8,413 nucleotides of DNA from CAYGZM01 sp964354365 (lineage in GTDB: Bacteria > Planctomycetota > Phycisphaerae > Sedimentisphaerales > Anaerobacaceae), in NCBI GenBank assembly GCA_964354365.1, contig CAYGZM010000160.1, positions 1 through 8,413 of the forward strand, given 5' to 3'. The position numbers and the translations under genes are program-made. Under the pieces are notes generated by a model that saw only the letters and a list, made by a program, of their open reading frames with translations, did not search any database and had not been told where the DNA came from. This document shows positions 7,701-8,413 of this stretch, piece after piece (position 1 is the first letter of the stretch; each line of letters begins with the position of its first letter).

Positions 7701-8363
7701 CTGACCCCCGGTGTGGAATGGCGGATGGATCTGAAGAACACTACCGTCGGCCACTGGTTCGTATTCCTGCGCAACATCGGGATGGAGAACCCACCGTGTG
7801 AAGTGACTCTGGGAGAATCGAAGCATCTCATCGTGTCTCTGCTCGGTCACAACCTAACCGGCAAACTGAACCTGTCGAACGATTTGACTGAACCGGTCAG
7901 GCTTGGCAACCTGACTTTGCGGAGAGTTGAGAAAGCCCCGGACATTTCCATGTGGGCGCTATACTTCTCCGGAGACAACACGGATGTCGCAGTTCGCGGA
8001 GCGAGCCATATCTGCGAGTTGATGCACGGCGGCGGAAGACTGCACCTTTCGGGAACAGCCGGAATGAACAATCTGAGCATCGGCTGCACCACGCTCGAAC
8101 TGTCCGGTTCGGCCGCCATGACGTTGGAGCACGTGCATCTCGGGCGGCCGCTCACGTGGACAGACGATGGCGCCATAGGCGAAGCGAACGTGATCGGAAA
8201 CGCCACATTGAGTGGAGATGACGTGTCAGTCCGGGGCGTGCGGTTCCATACGAGAGACAACGGTCGCGTGACAATCACCGGTCTCGAGAGGAAGGGTAAA
8301 ATCGAAATCCGTCAGGAAGGCGGCGAGGTAGAACTAAAGACCGCTGACGAATTGGATTCTTAG
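4743..8363 (+). CDS. Secreted three-module protein: GH43 propeller, Sde0182/DUF1593 nucleoside-hydrolase-like domain, C-terminal beta-helix-like region
   Basis: A 1206-residue protein. Residues 1-33 are a Sec signal peptide (hydrophobic TGFALLTGLMVQAMVSA, then AAA). Residues about 36-345 are a glycoside hydrolase family 43 five-bladed propeller, the fold of alpha-L-arabinofuranosidases and beta-xylosidases. The three catalytic acids are visible: Asp51 (WIRDPFI, base), Asp167 (SNDASLFFD, pKa modulator) and Glu219 (RIIEGPNM, acid); WAPEI (112-116) and His304 also fit. Residues about 350-700 match the Sde0182/DUF1593 family, related to nucleoside hydrolases and first linked to cellulose binding in Saccharophagus: RLIILADMGNEPDEEQ (352-367), HPELFHKLIDGYEKV (405-419), YPSAESLRAIV (430-440), GSNTLAQAL (483-491). 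Residues about 704-809 look like its C-terminal beta-sandwich companion (LDASASSDPDADAL). Residues about 812-1206 are short beta-strand turns such as GNLVLEPNAVLTLEDC, suggesting a right-handed beta-helix; no catalytic signature was recognised there. No sorting tail or anchor is visible at the C terminus. Likely works with the sulfatase outside the cytoplasm. Confidence 0.88.
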   Translation: MRLWSSIHAPKALTGFALLTGLMVQAMVSAAAARELTYQNPVKGGPRWIRDPFIIWSGDRYFMTGTYKEPSKDGPAAWPGFKLWSSEDLLYWKDEGLLLRNEDIRWGDTRLWAPEIRFHPQRRRYYLTYNVQWDKTGRQGSGLAVADSARGPYTNLTPAEPLAQSNDASLFFDDDGRTYLLQSSITLCEVDLDQVKVVGEKKRLFVPAEEGAWDSRIIEGPNMVKINGTYYLLWSATGWGYTVGYATAKDVWGPYVKHAKNPIYGAAKPEYESKLNEPPDCPFDEVGRGSLFAGPDGRWWLSSHGYGYEPGPFRDPRLCIDPLNFDPATGEFSAKLTWTPQTIRISVAAKPRLIILADMGNEPDEEQQMVHMLVNCNEFELEGLIAVTGKFLNERSSNEYRRVVHPELFHKLIDGYEKVRPNLCMHASGYPSAESLRAIVAPGQRKYGIADVGEGKSSAGSELIVKALKRDDARSLNIVVNAGSNTLAQALRDIRATHRDAELDSLVAKLRVFENGAQDNAGAWICREYPGIHWIRSNHQTYGYTGQGNGVGPYVWQPYPKDNQGQHRWAERHIMHDHGALGALYPYRFEGNGFLEGGGTIPWLGLVNKGLYDTNQPSWGGWSGRFTATKQKNVWSRHDDIRKDEEAYGDFYVYTEVSDLWTDPESGIEYDNEFAPVWRWRRAMLNNCRARFDWCVMPYEKANHHPIAAFNGDTSDTIVRVTAKAGESVMLDASASSDPDADALQFSWYVYAEAGTYTGIPIISNEANPVAQITIPEDAGGKQIHVILQVNDENEIVSLYDYRRIVIDVKQPMVREGDWVVTGVEAVRDEHIRLNGNLVLEPNAVLTLEDCHLEILGARSREHLVDWIGGRLITRRSIVGGSVNEDGIPVHTVFHLYDGEWEAVDTTVQYAYGISFHWQEGRGVLKGTRLKAGPRPDAIICSGRADITLIDCDFPIGLGVYVHKGGETKLNLPTGAPITAVYDANTLTPGVEWRMDLKNTTVGHWFVFLRNIGMENPPCEVTLGESKHLIVSLLGHNLTGKLNLSNDLTEPVRLGNLTLRRVEKAPDISMWALYFSGDNTDVAVRGASHICELMHGGGRLHLSGTAGMNNLSIGCTTLELSGSAAMTLEHVHLGRPLTWTDDGAIGEANVIGNATLSGDDVSVRGVRFHTRDNGRVTITGLERKGKIEIRQEGGEVELKTADELDS

Positions 8364-8413
8364 GGCTCGTAACGTAATAATTTGAGTATTTGACTGTATC
8401 ATGCCGATAACAG

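Noticed and set aside
8364..8413. Terminator or start of a further gene after the large glycosidase
   Set aside because: The last 50 bases are AT-rich with no hairpin, T-run or open frame that can be supported.

Overview
The window is about 8.4 kb of bacterial, moderately GC-rich, densely coding DNA with five protein genes. It looks like part of a carbohydrate-use locus. The combination of an exported Cys-type sulfatase with a twin-arginine leader, a Gfo/Idh/MocA oxidoreductase, a xylose-isomerase-like TIM-barrel protein, an MFS carrier and a very large multidomain secreted glycosidase is typical of the Planctomycetota-Verrucomicrobiota-Lentisphaerota group (for example Phycisphaerae or Kiritimatiellae). 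This placement is inferred from gene content only; no rRNA or marker gene is present.

Layout. Left side, plus strand: the 3' part of an MFS transporter gene (bases 1-662, cut by the window edge), then after 35 bases a Gfo/Idh/MocA oxidoreductase gene (698-1747) with a clear Shine-Dalgarno. These two probably form one operon. Convergent with them is a TIM-barrel sugar isomerase/epimerase gene on the minus strand (1789-2763). A divergent intergenic region of about 415 bases (2764-3178) follows. It holds a good sigma70-type promoter facing right and two short inverted repeats, but no convincing gene. Right side, plus strand: a sulfatase gene (3179-4720), then after 22 bases a 1206-codon gene (4743-8363). 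The latter encodes an N-terminal GH43 five-bladed propeller, a middle Sde0182/DUF1593 nucleoside-hydrolase-like domain with its C-terminal companion domain, and a C-terminal stretch that looks like a right-handed beta-helix. The last 50 bases hold nothing recognisable.

How the genes may work together (inference): the sulfatase and the three-module glycosidase are both exported and would attack a sulfated, arabinose- or xylose-bearing glycan outside the cytoplasm. The MFS carrier would import released sugar or sugar acid. The oxidoreductase and TIM-barrel protein would convert it by oxidation and epimerisation or isomerisation, possibly through a keto-sugar intermediate. No CRISPR array, tRNA, rRNA, insertion sequence or clear intrinsic terminator was seen. 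The most unusual item is the GH43-Sde0182-beta-helix fusion.
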